Below, piece after piece: positions 35,892-45,230 of a DNA stretch of 63,681 bases. Source of the stretch: Deltaproteobacteria bacterium (lineage in GTDB: Bacteria > Desulfobacterota > DSM-4660 > Desulfatiglandales > Desulfatiglandaceae). Positions within the stretch are counted from its first letter, which is position 1, and each line of letters starts with the position of its first letter. The stretch lies in NCBI GenBank assembly GCA_019307815.1, contig JAFDIV010000024.1:1-63681 (forward strand), in the 5' to 3' direction. The translations under genes were made by a program, and so were the position numbers. Below the pieces are notes generated by a model. That model saw nothing but the letters and a program-made list of their open reading frames with translations. It searched no databases and was not told the DNA's origin.

Positions 35892-37172
35892 CTATTTCTT
35901 GATCCAGGGCGGCATCTGGATCTTGCCCATGGCCGCCACTTCAGGAAAGACCTGCACACGCCTGCCGTTCTGCCATTGGACCCAGCAACCAAGGACGCTC
36001 GTCTTTGGGTCATACCCGTATATAATCTGGTGATTCTGATCGAAACGAATAGTACCCCGCACAGCGGGCAGGTTTGTCTTTTCCAGGGCTGCTATCAACT
36101 TGAGCCGATCCAGGCTTCCGGCCCTTTCGATGGCGTCCTTTAACACATAGATGGATTCGTAGGCACTAACGCACCCCGTGCTTCGGGGCTCCACACCCCA
36201 TCGTTTTTTGAAGTTATTGAAAAAGGGCATGGCCTTTGGGGTGGCATTGGTAGGGACGCATCCGGTCTCAGATAAAGTTACAATAGTATATGCGCCTTTG
36301 CCGTTGGTGGCCTTCCAAAACCCTGGGTCCTCAGCAGCCCCGATGAACCCCATTGGCAGGGCAGGGACCTCCATGTCTGCCCATTGCTTAAGAAGGATGG
36401 AGGTCTCAGGGGAATATGCCCAGATGAAGAGGATCTGGGCGCCCGATTTCTTGCACTGTGTGAGGGCCGCGGAGTAGTCAGTGGTACCAATGGGGTGCTT
36501 GTCAAATCCCACAATCTCCCAACCGGTCTTCGTGGCCAGCTTTTGTACGATTCCGGCGGCCTTTCTGCACATGAGGCTGTCGTCTATGGAGATAAAAAGC
36601 TTGTTGAAACCGAAATCTGATTTCATCTTGGCAAGGAGGTCGATTGCCTCCTTGATATACCATTTCACGCTCCCGCTTTCTCGGAAGGAATGTTTGTATT
36701 TCTCCCGGTTCTTGGCCACTTTTTTGTCCCAGGTGGGGGTATAGGTTCCAATGGAGACGATATCCACCTTCTTGTAACGGGCAAAGAGATCCATGGCTGC
36801 GATGCTGCATTCCGACATACAGGGTCCTCCTACGACCACATCCACTTTCTTTTGTAGTATCAGTTTTTCGATGGCCAAAAGCACCGAACTAGTGGGGACT
36901 CCTGGTTCTTCGTCACGGCTGTCAATGATTTCAAGCCGGATGGGGCGCATGGTGCCTCCCACATTAACGCCACCTGCCGCATTCACCTCTTCCACGGCCA
37001 TTATCAAGCCTCGCTCTCCGTTTTGCCCGTATGCACTTGCTCTGGGTACAGGGGCACCTACTAGGATAGGTTTGGCCTTGGCCAATACTGAGACAGCACC
37101 AAAAAGAAAGATTGAAAGGAAAAGGGCTAAACCAAACACGCCTGCCATGGCCTTGATAACTTTCCCACTCAT
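35892..37172 (-). CDS. LIV-type ABC transporter substrate-binding protein
   Basis: 426 residues from ATG 37172 (MSGKVIKAMAGVFG), chosen because AAAGGAG lies eight bases upstream and a signal peptide ending at VLAKA follows; the frame is open for 59 more codons to 37349. The mature part is a periplasmic type I binding protein (ILVGAPVPRASAYGQNGERG, DVVVGGPCMSECS, GCVSAYESIYVLKDAIERAG). Branched-chain amide/urea/aromatic acid binders share this fold. Two Cys in GGPCMSEC could form a disulfide. The operon's acyl-CoA synthetase points to a carboxylic acid substrate. Confidence 0.9.
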   Translation of the reverse strand: MSGKVIKAMAGVFGLALFLSIFLFGAVSVLAKAKPILVGAPVPRASAYGQNGERGLIMAVEEVNAAGGVNVGGTMRPIRLEIIDSRDEEPGVPTSSVLLAIEKLILQKKVDVVVGGPCMSECSIAAMDLFARYKKVDIVSIGTYTPTWDKKVAKNREKYKHSFRESGSVKWYIKEAIDLLAKMKSDFGFNKLFISIDDSLMCRKAAGIVQKLATKTGWEIVGFDKHPIGTTDYSAALTQCKKSGAQILFIWAYSPETSILLKQWADMEVPALPMGFIGAAEDPGFWKATNGKGAYTIVTLSETGCVPTNATPKAMPFFNNFKKRWGVEPRSTGCVSAYESIYVLKDAIERAGSLDRLKLIAALEKTNLPAVRGTIRFDQNHQIIYGYDPKTSVLGCWVQWQNGRRVQVFPEVAAMGKIQMPPWIKK

Positions 37173-37469
37173 GACATACTCCTTTCTGCGTTTTTGGGGT
37201 TTAAGGGAATCGACTACGTCTCGGATTTGATCCAAAAAAGGTTGAATGAGATATTCAAGTAGTGCCCATCCGGAAATCTTTAATTCATGAATGGTGCCTG
37301 AGTATCTTTCCAGCGATTCAACTGGGGCGAGGCGCTCTAGCGGTTTCATTCGTGGGTTAGGTCCAGGAGCTTATCCAGGCCTTCCGATAAGTAATAGCGA
37401 GGTCATTAACGATGAGAACGACTAGCAGAAGGATGTCAACGAAGTCCCCCACCCGCCTATGTTTACAAG

Positions 37470-37498
37470 AGGTTATGGAAATGAGTAGGTTATGTCAA
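37470..37498 (-). promoter_or_regulatory. Promoter candidate of the LIV operon
   Basis: On the minus strand TTGACA (37498-37493), 17 bases, then TAACCT (37475-37470). This would leave a leader of about 290 bases before the binding-protein start, or express the open frame starting at 37349. Confidence 0.4.
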
Positions 37499-37543
37499 GG
37501 GAAAATAAGTAATGATGGCTTTCCCCACCTTACTACTCCTAGG

Positions 37544-38122
37544 TCATCTGTTATCGAAATAGGAAAAGACATTAAACGACTGCCCTGGCAGAAAGTCAAA
37601 TGATTCGGATAGTCGAAATCCTGTGGATTCCATTGTCTCGATGATCTTTTCTACATCCGTGAAGTGCTTGAATATGCTGGTAAAGCTAAATCCTTGCTTT
37701 GGCCCGTGGTCTATAATTGCAACCCTCCCCTCCGGTTTTAGTGCGTTTCTAAGATTACGGAAATACTTTACGGGTTCAGACAAATGATGAAATACATTTC
37801 TGGCAAAGATCAGGTCAAGGGAACATGGGGGCAGGTCGACTCCGCTGGGGCGGGCTACCACAAATTCAATGTTGCTCAGCCCCGCCTGTTTGGACTGACG
37901 CCTCACAAAATCCAGGTACTTAGGGTTACTGTCCACCGCATATACCTTGCCGTTGTCGCCGACCCTTCGGGCAAACTCAAGCGTAAAGTAGCCGCCTCCT
38001 GAGCCTATGTCCGCAATGGTCTGCCCTTGGGTTATCCTAAGGCTCTCTATGATCTGCTTGGCCCCTCGGCTGGGGGACGAGGCTTCCCGGTTGAGCATCT
38101 TGAGGAAAAGATTGGTAAACAT
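37544..38122 (-). CDS. Class I SAM-dependent methyltransferase
   Basis: 192 residues. SAM motif I IADIGSGGGYFTLEFA, motif II AVDSNPKYLDF, and post motifs LIFARNVFHHL and PEGRVAIIDHGP, as in UbiE/ArsM-type small-molecule methyltransferases. Starts FTNLFLKMLNREASSPSRGA. It follows the MarR gene by 12 bases and is its likely target. The substrate is unknown. Confidence 0.9.
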   Translation of the reverse strand: MFTNLFLKMLNREASSPSRGAKQIIESLRITQGQTIADIGSGGGYFTLEFARRVGDNGKVYAVDSNPKYLDFVRRQSKQAGLSNIEFVVARPSGVDLPPCSLDLIFARNVFHHLSEPVKYFRNLRNALKPEGRVAIIDHGPKQGFSFTSIFKHFTDVEKIIETMESTGFRLSESFDFLPGQSFNVFSYFDNR

Positions 38123-38134
38123 TTTGTGGTCTCC

Positions 38135-38611
38135 TTATTTCGGATTTTTTTCAAAAGCCCCGTTCCAATGAATACGTCCGAAGCAGTCCCTAAGCTTTTG
38201 CAGCACTGATGTGGCAAAGCGCAACTCTTCTTCGCCCAAGTCAGCTTGTAGCCTTGACAAGAAGATTCTTTCCTTCTGTGCCATAGCATATGCCAGTTCT
38301 TTTCCCTGAGGTGTCAGTTGCACGAGACCGGATCGCTTGTGAGCGGGGTTGGGAACCAGTTCCACGAAACCCTCTTCGCTGAGTTGATTGACTATTGTTT
38401 GGATGTACTGACGGGAAACAAGTCGTACCCGGGCCATTTGCGGCACTGTTTGTGGTCCAAGACGGTCCAGGCTCCTGAGGATGCCACGTTTTGCTGCTGT
38501 AAGGCCGATATCGGGGTGAACGCCAGGCACAATAGCCCGCAAGAGGTGATAAAGGGCCACCACTTCATCAACGAGAGCCTCAATAGCTAGTTCCTTTTGG
38601 TCATTATTCAT
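38135..38611 (-). CDS. MarR-family transcriptional regulator
   Basis: 158 residues with a winged helix: ILRSLDRLGPQTVPQMARVR, RQYIQTIVNQLSEEGFVELVPN, HKRSGLVQLTPQGKEL. Two tandem copies of the palindrome TGACAA-N5-TTGTCA cover its start region (38614-38650), strong evidence of autorepression. There is no ribosome site before ATG 38611, and a possible -10 (TATAGT, 38624-38619) would place transcription start at the ATG, so the message may be leaderless. Confidence 0.92.
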   Translation of the reverse strand: MNNDQKELAIEALVDEVVALYHLLRAIVPGVHPDIGLTAAKRGILRSLDRLGPQTVPQMARVRLVSRQYIQTIVNQLSEEGFVELVPNPAHKRSGLVQLTPQGKELAYAMAQKERIFLSRLQADLGEEELRFATSVLQKLRDCFGRIHWNGAFEKNPK

Positions 38612-38613
38612 TA

Positions 38614-38650
38614 TGACAACTATATTGTCATAATGACAAAAGACTTGTCA
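38614..38650. promoter_or_regulatory. Double MarR operator
   Basis: TGACAA-N5-TTGTCA occurs at 38614-38630 and 38634-38650, centres exactly 20 bp apart. The first copy extends to perfect 10-bp arms (38610-38619 and 38625-38634) and touches the marR start codon. TTGACA (minus, 38651-38646) lies in the second. Confidence 0.8.
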
Positions 38651-38731
38651 AGTAAAATCCTGACCGCTTACCCACCTATACCTGCGATAGGACCGCCTTT
38701 GAATGCCAGAGGATGGGAAATTATGTCTAAC

Positions 38732-39733
38732 TCAGCCCAGGAAGGTATCCAGATACGCATATAAGGCAGGTGAGCCGCCGGTATGGACAAAGAGTAATGT
38801 CTGGTCTTTTTTAAAGAAGCCAGTTCGCACCAGATCTATGAGACCGGCCATGGCCTTTCCGGTGTAGACTGGGTCCAACAAGATGGCTTCGGTTTGGGCC
38901 ACCAGCCTCACTGCCTCCACCATGGCGGGGGTGGGTAGAGAGTAGCCGGGCCCTACGTAGTCTCCAAAGCAAAGCACTGCTTCCCGAGGGATCTCTTGGT
39001 TCAGTTTTAGGTTGGCCGCGATTCTCTGAACCAGGTTGTAGACCAATTTTTCTTGTTCCTCTTTGGTACGGCTGACGTTTATGCCCACAACGGAAATGCC
39101 GCTGTTGTTGCCGTAAAAACCGGTTACAAGTCCTGCATGTGTGCCTGCGCTTCCGCTGGCGCAAACCACATAGTCCACCACCAGCCCCATATCAAAGAGT
39201 TGGGCCAGGATTTCCTCGGCGCAGGCCACATAACCCAAGGCCCCTAGTTCATTGGATGCTCCACCGGGGATCACGTATGCCTTGCGGCCCTCGGCGGCCA
39301 GCTCATCGGCCACTTTTTGCATCTCAGCCATCATGTCTGAGCCCCCAGGCACTACCCTGATTTCCTCCACACCCATCAAGTGGTAAAGCAGGTTGTTGCC
39401 ACCAGCCCGAGGATTGTAGCTGCCAGGAACTCGTTCTTCCAGAACTAGCCTGCACTTGAGGCCTTCCTTTACCGCTGCGGCCAGGGTGAGCCGGCAGTGG
39501 TTGGATTGGACTGCCCCGCATGTAATCAAGGTATCTGCTCCCTGGGCCAATGCATCTGCCACCACAAACTCCAGCTTGCGGGTCTTGTTCCCGCCGGCTG
39601 CCGGCCCCAGCAGATCGTCACGCTTCATGAAGATACGGGGTCCACCCAGGGCCCTGCTCAGCCGTGGTAGTTCTTCTATGGAGGAAGGCCCGGTGCTGTA
39701 ACGCCGGCGGGGAAAACGTGCCAAGTTCATCAT
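38732..39733 (-). CDS. PLP enzyme, D-cysteine desulfhydrase / ACC deaminase family
   Basis: 333 residues from the double ATG at 39733 (GGAG upstream). Fold type II PLP enzyme: Lys in AAGGNKTRKLEFV, TCGAVQSNHCRLTLAAA, and phosphate-binding GSAGTHAG. Relatives include D-cysteine desulfhydrase (DcyD), L-cysteate sulfo-lyase (CuyA) and ACC deaminase; I cannot separate these by eye. It ends the polar amino-acid transporter operon and follows a racemase, consistent with catabolism of a D- or sulfonated amino acid to pyruvate. Confidence 0.85.
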   Translation of the reverse strand: MMNLARFPRRRYSTGPSSIEELPRLSRALGGPRIFMKRDDLLGPAAGGNKTRKLEFVVADALAQGADTLITCGAVQSNHCRLTLAAAVKEGLKCRLVLEERVPGSYNPRAGGNNLLYHLMGVEEIRVVPGGSDMMAEMQKVADELAAEGRKAYVIPGGASNELGALGYVACAEEILAQLFDMGLVVDYVVCASGSAGTHAGLVTGFYGNNSGISVVGINVSRTKEEQEKLVYNLVQRIAANLKLNQEIPREAVLCFGDYVGPGYSLPTPAMVEAVRLVAQTEAILLDPVYTGKAMAGLIDLVRTGFFKKDQTLLFVHTGGSPALYAYLDTFLG

Positions 39734-39751
39734 GCTTCTCCTTTCCAAGGA

Positions 39752-40501
39752 TTAATCTGAAGAGACATTATCCCTGTTTTTGCCCAATGGTTTGGGGTCA
39801 CGTCCGGCCCGGCGGATGGCCGCCCTGGCCAAAAGCAAGAGAGAATCAAAGTAGGGGGCGGGGATATGCTCGGATCCCAGGATTAGAGGAATCTCGGTGC
39901 ACCCGGCCACAATACCCTGGGCCCCACGGTCAAGTAATCTTTGGGCTATCTCAACCACATTGGCGGTTAATGCCTCTCTAGAGACGCCTGACGGGGATTT
40001 TTTCACCTCATAAATTGCGGCCATGATGCGATCCTGATCCTCCTGGTTACAGGCCAAGGTCTCAATGCCCTCGGTTGCCAGACGCTGCTGGAAAATTCCA
40101 CTTTGTATGGTGCCGCTGGTGGCCAAGAGCCCCACCCTCTTGATTTCAGGATAGTTGCGGGTTATGGCCTCTGCTACCACGTCCAGAAGCGAGATCAAAG
40201 GTAGTGGGCTATGGCGCAAAAGATCTTCCCAAAAAAAGTGGGCCGTTACGCAGGGAATAATTACAAAATCGGCCCCTGCCCGCTCCAGGGCGCGGCAGCC
40301 CTCTATCAAGAGGGGAAGGGGTGAGTCCCCTTGCCCAAGTATTGCTTGGGTTCTATCTGGTACCTTGGGGTTGGAGTCGATCACCACCCGCAGGTGGTCC
40401 TGATCTCTTGAGGCCGGGGTGTTTGTGATGATGCGGGCGAAACAGGCCAAAGTGGCCTCAGGGCCCATACCCCCTAGGATACCGATGGTCTTATCAGCCA
40501 T
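39752..40501 (-). CDS. Asp/Glu-family amino-acid racemase
   Basis: 249 residues from ATG 40501 (MADKTIGILGGMGPEAT), with GGAGG upstream. Two catalytic Cys are in IPCVTAHF and AGCTEIPLIL, typical of PLP-independent aspartate racemases. It lies between the ATPase gene and the PLP enzyme, so it probably sets the stereochemistry of the imported amino acid. Confidence 0.9.
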   Translation of the reverse strand: MADKTIGILGGMGPEATLACFARIITNTPASRDQDHLRVVIDSNPKVPDRTQAILGQGDSPLPLLIEGCRALERAGADFVIIPCVTAHFFWEDLLRHSPLPLISLLDVVAEAITRNYPEIKRVGLLATSGTIQSGIFQQRLATEGIETLACNQEDQDRIMAAIYEVKKSPSGVSREALTANVVEIAQRLLDRGAQGIVAGCTEIPLILGSEHIPAPYFDSLLLLARAAIRRAGRDPKPLGKNRDNVSSD

Positions 40502-40533
40502 CCTCAACCTCCCTCATACGGCCTCCAAAGGGT

Positions 40534-41259
40534 TCATTCCAGAATCTGGTCCAGGAAGGCCCGGGCCCTTTCAGTCTTGGGGTTGTTGAAGAATTCCTCA
40601 TACGTGCCGCGTTCCACAATACGGCCCTCATCCATGAAGATGATCTCGTCTGCCACCTCGCGTGCAAAGCCCATCTCGTGGGTTACACATAGCATGGTCA
40701 TGCCCCCTTTGGCCAAATCGATCATCACATCCAGTACCTCTTTTATCATCTCCGGGTCCAGGGCCGATGTGGGCTCATCGAACATCATATAGTCGGGTTC
40801 CATGGCCAGGGCCCGAGCGATTGCCACCCGCTGCTGTTGGCCGCCGGAGAGGTTGGCAGGGTAGGCGTGGGCCTTCTCAGGAATGCCCACCCTTTCCAAG
40901 AGCTCCATGGCCTTTGCCTCGGCCTTTTTTTTAGACCACTTAAGGACCTTTGTGGGTGCCAGGGTGATATTCTGGATAGCAGTCATGTGTGGGTACAGCT
41001 CGAAACGCTGGAACACCATACCGATCTTTTGGCGAAGCTTGTAGAGGTTCACCTTGGGATCGTTCAGGGAGGTGCCGTCTACGATTAACTCACCTTCCTG
41101 GTAGGGTTCCAGCCCGTTAATGCAGCGCAGGAGCGTACTCTTACCCGAACCACTGGGCCCACATATGACCACCGTCTTTCCCCTTTCAATGGTCTCATTA
41201 ATATCCTTCAGTACATGAAAATCGCCGAACCATTTATTGAGCTTCTTGATTTCGATCAT
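40534..41259 (-). CDS. Polar amino-acid ABC transporter ATP-binding protein
   Basis: 241 residues of the GlnQ type. Walker [11 protein letters not shown]-loop [14 protein letters not shown], signature LSGGQQQR, Walker [17 protein letters not shown]-loop [11 protein letters not shown]. Overlaps the permease gene by four bases. Confidence 0.95.
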   Translation of the reverse strand: MIEIKKLNKWFGDFHVLKDINETIERGKTVVICGPSGSGKSTLLRCINGLEPYQEGELIVDGTSLNDPKVNLYKLRQKIGMVFQRFELYPHMTAIQNITLAPTKVLKWSKKKAEAKAMELLERVGIPEKAHAYPANLSGGQQQRVAIARALAMEPDYMMFDEPTSALDPEMIKEVLDVMIDLAKGGMTMLCVTHEMGFAREVADEIIFMDEGRIVERGTYEEFFNNPKTERARAFLDQILE

Positions 41260-41912
41260 AGGATATTCGCCTTTCTGCCCTTTTCCTCGAAATGCCGACT
41301 TATCCGGGAGCCCACAAGGCAGACCACCAGATAAACTAGGGCGGCAAAGCCATATAGTTGGATGGAACGTACCTCAAGGTTATCAACGATAGATACCCGG
41401 CGAACCAATTCCTGCAGCCCGATGACAAAGGCCAGGCTGGTGTCCTGAAAGGTAACGATGGACTGGGTGATCAGACTGGGCAACATGCGCCGAAAGGCAA
41501 TGGGGATACTGATGTAACGGGCCGTCTGCCAATAGGTCATGCCAGTGGAGTAAGCGGCATTGATCAGGTCCTTACTGATGGTTTGATAACCGGCCCGAAA
41601 TATCTCTCCAAAGTAGGTGGCCTCGAACACGATAAAGGATATCACTGCCGAGGGAAAAGGGTCAATGGCCTGGCCCATCAGGATGGGCATCACGAAGTAG
41701 AACCAGAAGATGACCAGGATCAAGGGGATGTTTCGCAGGAAGTTTACATAAGCGGTAATGGGATGATAGATCCAACCCCTCTTGGAAAGCCTAGCCAGTC
41801 CCACCAGCATGCCCAGAAGTATGCCGCCGCTCACGGCGAACACCGACAACTGGAAGGTAACTCCCAGACCTCCCATCAAGAACCAGAAATTGCGGGCTAC
41901 TGCATCGAACAC
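41256..41912 (-). CDS. Polar amino-acid ABC transporter permease (first)
   Basis: 218 residues, HisM/GlnP type with five helices, beginning [20 protein letters not shown]. The EAA loop region reads [26 protein letters not shown]. Works with the second permease encoded four bases upstream. Confidence 0.93.
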   Translation of the reverse strand: MFDAVARNFWFLMGGLGVTFQLSVFAVSGGILLGMLVGLARLSKRGWIYHPITAYVNFLRNIPLILVIFWFYFVMPILMGQAIDPFPSAVISFIVFEATYFGEIFRAGYQTISKDLINAAYSTGMTYWQTARYISIPIAFRRMLPSLITQSIVTFQDTSLAFVIGLQELVRRVSIVDNLEVRSIQLYGFAALVYLVVCLVGSRISRHFEEKGRKANIL

Positions 41913-41915
41913 GGA

Positions 41916-42632
41916 CTACCTCCCCACCAGCCCAGGGATCTTGAATCGCTTTTCCAAAAGCCCCATGAACTTGACCACTGCCATGCCCAGAAAGAAGTAG
42001 ATAATCATGGCCCCTGTGGTGGCCTCCAGGCCATGGAATGTTTCGGCATCGATTCGGTAGCTCTGGAATGTCAATTCTGCCACCCCGATGGTCATGGCAA
42101 TGGAGGTGTTTTTGAAAATGGTGAGGAACTCGGTTGTAAGTGGGGGAATGATCAGGCGCAAGGCATAAGGGATAATTACATAGCGGTACATCTGCATCTG
42201 GGTCATACCAGTGGAAAGTGCCGCCTGATATTGATCACGATGTATGGAGGCAAAACCAGCGCGGACGTGTTCGGCCACACGTGAGGCGGTATAAAGGCCC
42301 AAGCATAGAATGGCCACATAGATGTTCAATTCATTGATGTGGTTGATTTTCCGTCCCAGGTGTTCACCGAACAACATGGGCCCAGCATAGAACCAAAAAA
42401 ACATCTGTACCAGGAGAGGGATATTGCGCAAGACTTCCACATAGAACGTCCCAATAAAGCGCAAGATACGGTAACTGGTCACCCGCAGGGTGCCTATGAA
42501 AATTCCAAGGGCCAGGGCTATGAACCAGGAAGAAAGCCCAATGATGACAGTAAGCCCAACCCCCTTGAGCAGCCATAGGCCATAGGGTTGGCGCCAGAGT
42601 ACACCCCAGTCGAATTCATAGGCCAAGCCCAT
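41916..42632 (-). CDS. Polar amino-acid ABC transporter permease (second)
   Basis: 238 residues, HisQ/GltJ type. First helix LLKGVGLTVIIGLSSWFIAL, EAA loop YQAALSTGMTQMQMYRYVII, and the last helix IYFFLGMAVVKFMGLLEKRF. Translated right after the binding-protein gene. Confidence 0.93.
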   Translation of the reverse strand: MGLAYEFDWGVLWRQPYGLWLLKGVGLTVIIGLSSWFIALALGIFIGTLRVTSYRILRFIGTFYVEVLRNIPLLVQMFFWFYAGPMLFGEHLGRKINHINELNIYVAILCLGLYTASRVAEHVRAGFASIHRDQYQAALSTGMTQMQMYRYVIIPYALRLIIPPLTTEFLTIFKNTSIAMTIGVAELTFQSYRIDAETFHGLEATTGAMIIYFFLGMAVVKFMGLLEKRFKIPGLVGR

Positions 42633-42715
42633 GGAAAAGGTCTCCTATTGATTGATGTTTGGATTGGCTAAGGGCGGGAGGAGTGAGCCCGTACCCCGCC
42701 CTTAGCGCTTGCATT

Positions 42716-43615
42716 TTACTTCTTTTTCCACCAGCCTTCACTTATGGGATAGACGATCATCTGGAGATAGTCCTTGTAGGCCGGGGACATCTTGATGGGG
42801 ACAACACCATTGGGACCCATCCACTTTTCATAGATCTCAAAGAATTTTCCGGTCTTAATGGCCCAGAGGATGGTGTTGTTTAGGAAATCTCGAAAGTCAG
42901 AATCATTTTCGCGGCAGATGTAGGCATAGGGCTCATAGGCAATGGCGAAATCCACTGTCATCCACTTGTCCGGGTTCTGGTCCTTCATGCGCAGTCCTTC
43001 CAGCAGGCTCCGGTCCGTGCTGTAAGCATCGATTTTGCCACTCTTGAGGGCAAGCATACCTTGGGGGTGAGTCTCGGTGACTACGATCGCGGCAGGTTTG
43101 AATTTGCCCTCCTCAGCCAGCTTTCGCACGGCCTTGAGGTTGGTGGTGCCCCGGGCCGCGCCCACCCGTTTGCCATTGAGGTCGGCCAAGGTCTTGATGC
43201 CGGAGTCTTTTGCCACCAGGAAGGTGGTCTCGGAAAAGAAAAAGATGAGGCTGAAGTCCGCTACCTCTTCACGCTTGGCAGTATAGGTGGTGGAGCCCAT
43301 TTCTACGTCTATAGTGCCGTTTACCACCATTGGGATTCGGGTTTTAGGGGTTACGGTGAAGGGTACAATCTTTATCTTCTTGCCGAAACGCTTGGACAAA
43401 TTTTCTGCCAGGAGCCCGGCCATGTCCACTGAAAAGCCCACATGCTTGCCCACTTTGGCATCGATATAGGCAAATGGGATGGACCCTTCCCTGAAGCCTA
43501 TTCTGATCTTTCCGGTTTTCTCTATCCTGTCCAAGGTGGGGCCTGCCAGGGCCGGTGCACACACCAGGGCCAATCCAAAAGCCAGTATTAATCCGATAAT
43601 GGCAAGTCTTCTCAT
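42716..43615 (-). CDS. Polar amino-acid ABC transporter substrate-binding protein
   Basis: 299 residues from ATG 43615 (MRRLAIIGLILAFGLALVCA), preceded by AGGAGGAAGGAGGG. Signal peptide cut near ALAGP. Type II periplasmic binding fold: TGKIRIGFREGSIPFAY, VDMAGLLAENLSKRFGKKI, DVEMGSTTYTAKREEVADFS. The first gene of the operon, placed 46 bases after the predicted start of a sigma54 promoter. Confidence 0.94.
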   Translation of the reverse strand: MRRLAIIGLILAFGLALVCAPALAGPTLDRIEKTGKIRIGFREGSIPFAYIDAKVGKHVGFSVDMAGLLAENLSKRFGKKIKIVPFTVTPKTRIPMVVNGTIDVEMGSTTYTAKREEVADFSLIFFFSETTFLVAKDSGIKTLADLNGKRVGAARGTTNLKAVRKLAEEGKFKPAAIVVTETHPQGMLALKSGKIDAYSTDRSLLEGLRMKDQNPDKWMTVDFAIAYEPYAYICRENDSDFRDFLNNTILWAIKTGKFFEIYEKWMGPNGVVPIKMSPAYKDYLQMIVYPISEGWWKKK

Positions 43616-43670
43616 AACACCCTCCTTCCTCCTAAGGTTACTCTTGTGGTCCTTGCCCTCTGTCCCTTTG

Positions 43671-43687
43671 ATGCAAGGCATATGCCA
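43671..43687 (-). promoter_or_regulatory. Sigma54 (-24/-12) promoter of the polar amino-acid operon
   Basis: Minus strand reads TGGCATATGCCTTGCAT. GG and GC are separated by exactly ten bases, and the TTGCA element matches consensus. It lies 56-72 bases upstream of the binding-protein start and downstream of an NtrC-type activator gene. Confidence 0.75.
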
Positions 43688-43862
43688 GAGGTGATGGCGG
43701 CCGGGATATTTTCCAAAAGATGGCACAACAGCATGAAAAAGCTAGCGATCTATGTGACAGGCTCGGCTCAGTAGGTGAATGTTCCACTACTATGAGACAC
43801 CCATTTAGTGCGGGAGACGCACGCGCGAGTTCATTTTCAGCACAGGCGAACATTATTGAGAA

Positions 43863-45230
43863 CTATTCGCCGAATAAACGCTTCATCTTGCGTAGCAACG
43901 AGTACCGGCTCACCCCCAGCAATTTGGCCGCCTCGGACTTGACTCCCCCTGCTCGCTCCAAGGCCTCGCTGATGAGCTTTTTCTCATAGGCGGCCAGTTT
44001 TGCCTCCAGGCCTTCTTCGAGGGTCTCCTGGTGTTTTACCCCTTGCCGCCGGGCCGAGGTTTCCTTCATAACCGCGGGAAGGTCCTCGTAGGTAATAATG
44101 TTGTCGGTGGAGAGGATCACAAGCCGTTCAACCAGGTTTTTTAGCTCTCTGACATTGCCGGGCCAGTGGTAGAGAAGGAATGCATCCCGTGCCTCGGGAC
44201 TCATCTCTATGGGGGGCTTGCGGAACTTACGTGAGAAGTGGCTCAAGTAGTGTTCTGCAAGGGTTATGATGTCTTCGCCCCGCTGCCGGAGCGGAGGCAC
44301 ATCCAATGGTACTACGTTGAGGCGGTAATAGAGGTCTTCACGGAACTGTCCCCTGGTCACCGCTTTTTTCAGGTCTTGGTTGGTGGAGGATATGATCAAC
44401 ACGTCCACCTTGATCTCGCTGGCCCCACCGATACGGCGGAAGGAACGCGACTCCAGGAACCGCAGCAGCTTGGCCTGTAAAGGAAGGGGCAGGTCACCCA
44501 CCTCGTCCAAGAATAAAGTCCCGCCGTCGGCCAGTTCCACCAGGCCGGTCTTGCGGGTTTTTGCATCAGTGAATGCACCTTTTTCGTAACCAAAGAGCTC
44601 GCTTTCCAGAAGGGTCTCCGGGATGGCCGCACAGTTCACCTCTATGAACTGCCTTTCGGCCCGGGCGCTCAAGTTGTGGATCATCTTGGCCAGGAGGTTC
44701 TTGCCTGTGCCGCTTTCCCCCCGCAAGAGGACAGTGGTGTTGTCCACCTGGGAAAGCTTTTTAACGGTCTCCAAAAGCCTGCGCACCGGCAGGCTGGAGC
44801 CGATGAAGTCCTCCGGCCGTGCCCCCTCTGCCGCCTGCCGACGGTGGTGCTCCACCTCACGGACCAGCTTGATTTCCTTGAGGGCCTTGTCAATGATGAT
44901 TTCGATCTCATCCAGGTCAAAGGGCTTGTTGACATAGTCGAAGGCCCCGCCTCGCATGGCCTGTATGGCCGAGTCCAGGTTGCCGTGGGCAGTAATGATA
45001 ATGGTAGGGATGAAGCGGTTGGCCTGCTTTATGCGCTCCAGGACCTCCAGACCATTCAGGTCAGGGAGCTGGAGATCCAAGAGCACTACATCCGGCTCAT
45101 TGAATTGGATGTACTCCAGGAAGGGAGCAGCACGGTAAAAGGGCTGCACAGTGTGCCCCCGTTCCTCCAGTTCTAGTTCCAGGGAGTCCACCAATACTCG
45201 CTCGTCGTCCACCACCGCGATTTCAGCCAT
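43863..45230 (-). CDS. Sigma54-dependent NtrC-family response regulator
   Basis: 455 residues. Receiver domain with D8/D9 and phospho-acceptor D52 (LLDLQLPD), Lys in NKPFDLDE. AAA+ domain with Walker A GESGTGKN, sigma54 loop GAFTDA (a known GAFTGA variation), and Walker B LFLDEVGDL. Fis-like HTH at the end (LGVSRYSLLRKMKRLF). Overlaps the kinase gene by eight bases. Its likely target is the sigma54 promoter 180 bases downstream, giving control of amino-acid uptake. Confidence 0.95.
   Translation of the reverse strand: MAEIAVVDDERVLVDSLELELEERGHTVQPFYRAAPFLEYIQFNEPDVVLLDLQLPDLNGLEVLERIKQANRFIPTIIITAHGNLDSAIQAMRGGAFDYVNKPFDLDEIEIIIDKALKEIKLVREVEHHRRQAAEGARPEDFIGSSLPVRRLLETVKKLSQVDNTTVLLRGESGTGKNLLAKMIHNLSARAERQFIEVNCAAIPETLLESELFGYEKGAFTDAKTRKTGLVELADGGTLFLDEVGDLPLPLQAKLLRFLESRSFRRIGGASEIKVDVLIISSTNQDLKKAVTRGQFREDLYYRLNVVPLDVPPLRQRGEDIITLAEHYLSHFSRKFRKPPIEMSPEARDAFLLYHWPGNVRELKNLVERLVILSTDNIITYEDLPAVMKETSARRQGVKHQETLEEGLEAKLAAYEKKLISEALERAGGVKSEAAKLLGVSRYSLLRKMKRLFGE

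Noticed and set aside
37172..37349. 59-codon extension of the LIV binding protein
   Set aside because: It would precede the signal peptide, and the best ribosome site lies before ATG 37172. It might be an upstream open frame, but no support is visible.
41358..42284. A 308-codon open frame on the plus strand, rich in His and Gly
   Set aside because: It is antisense to the two amino-acid permease genes.
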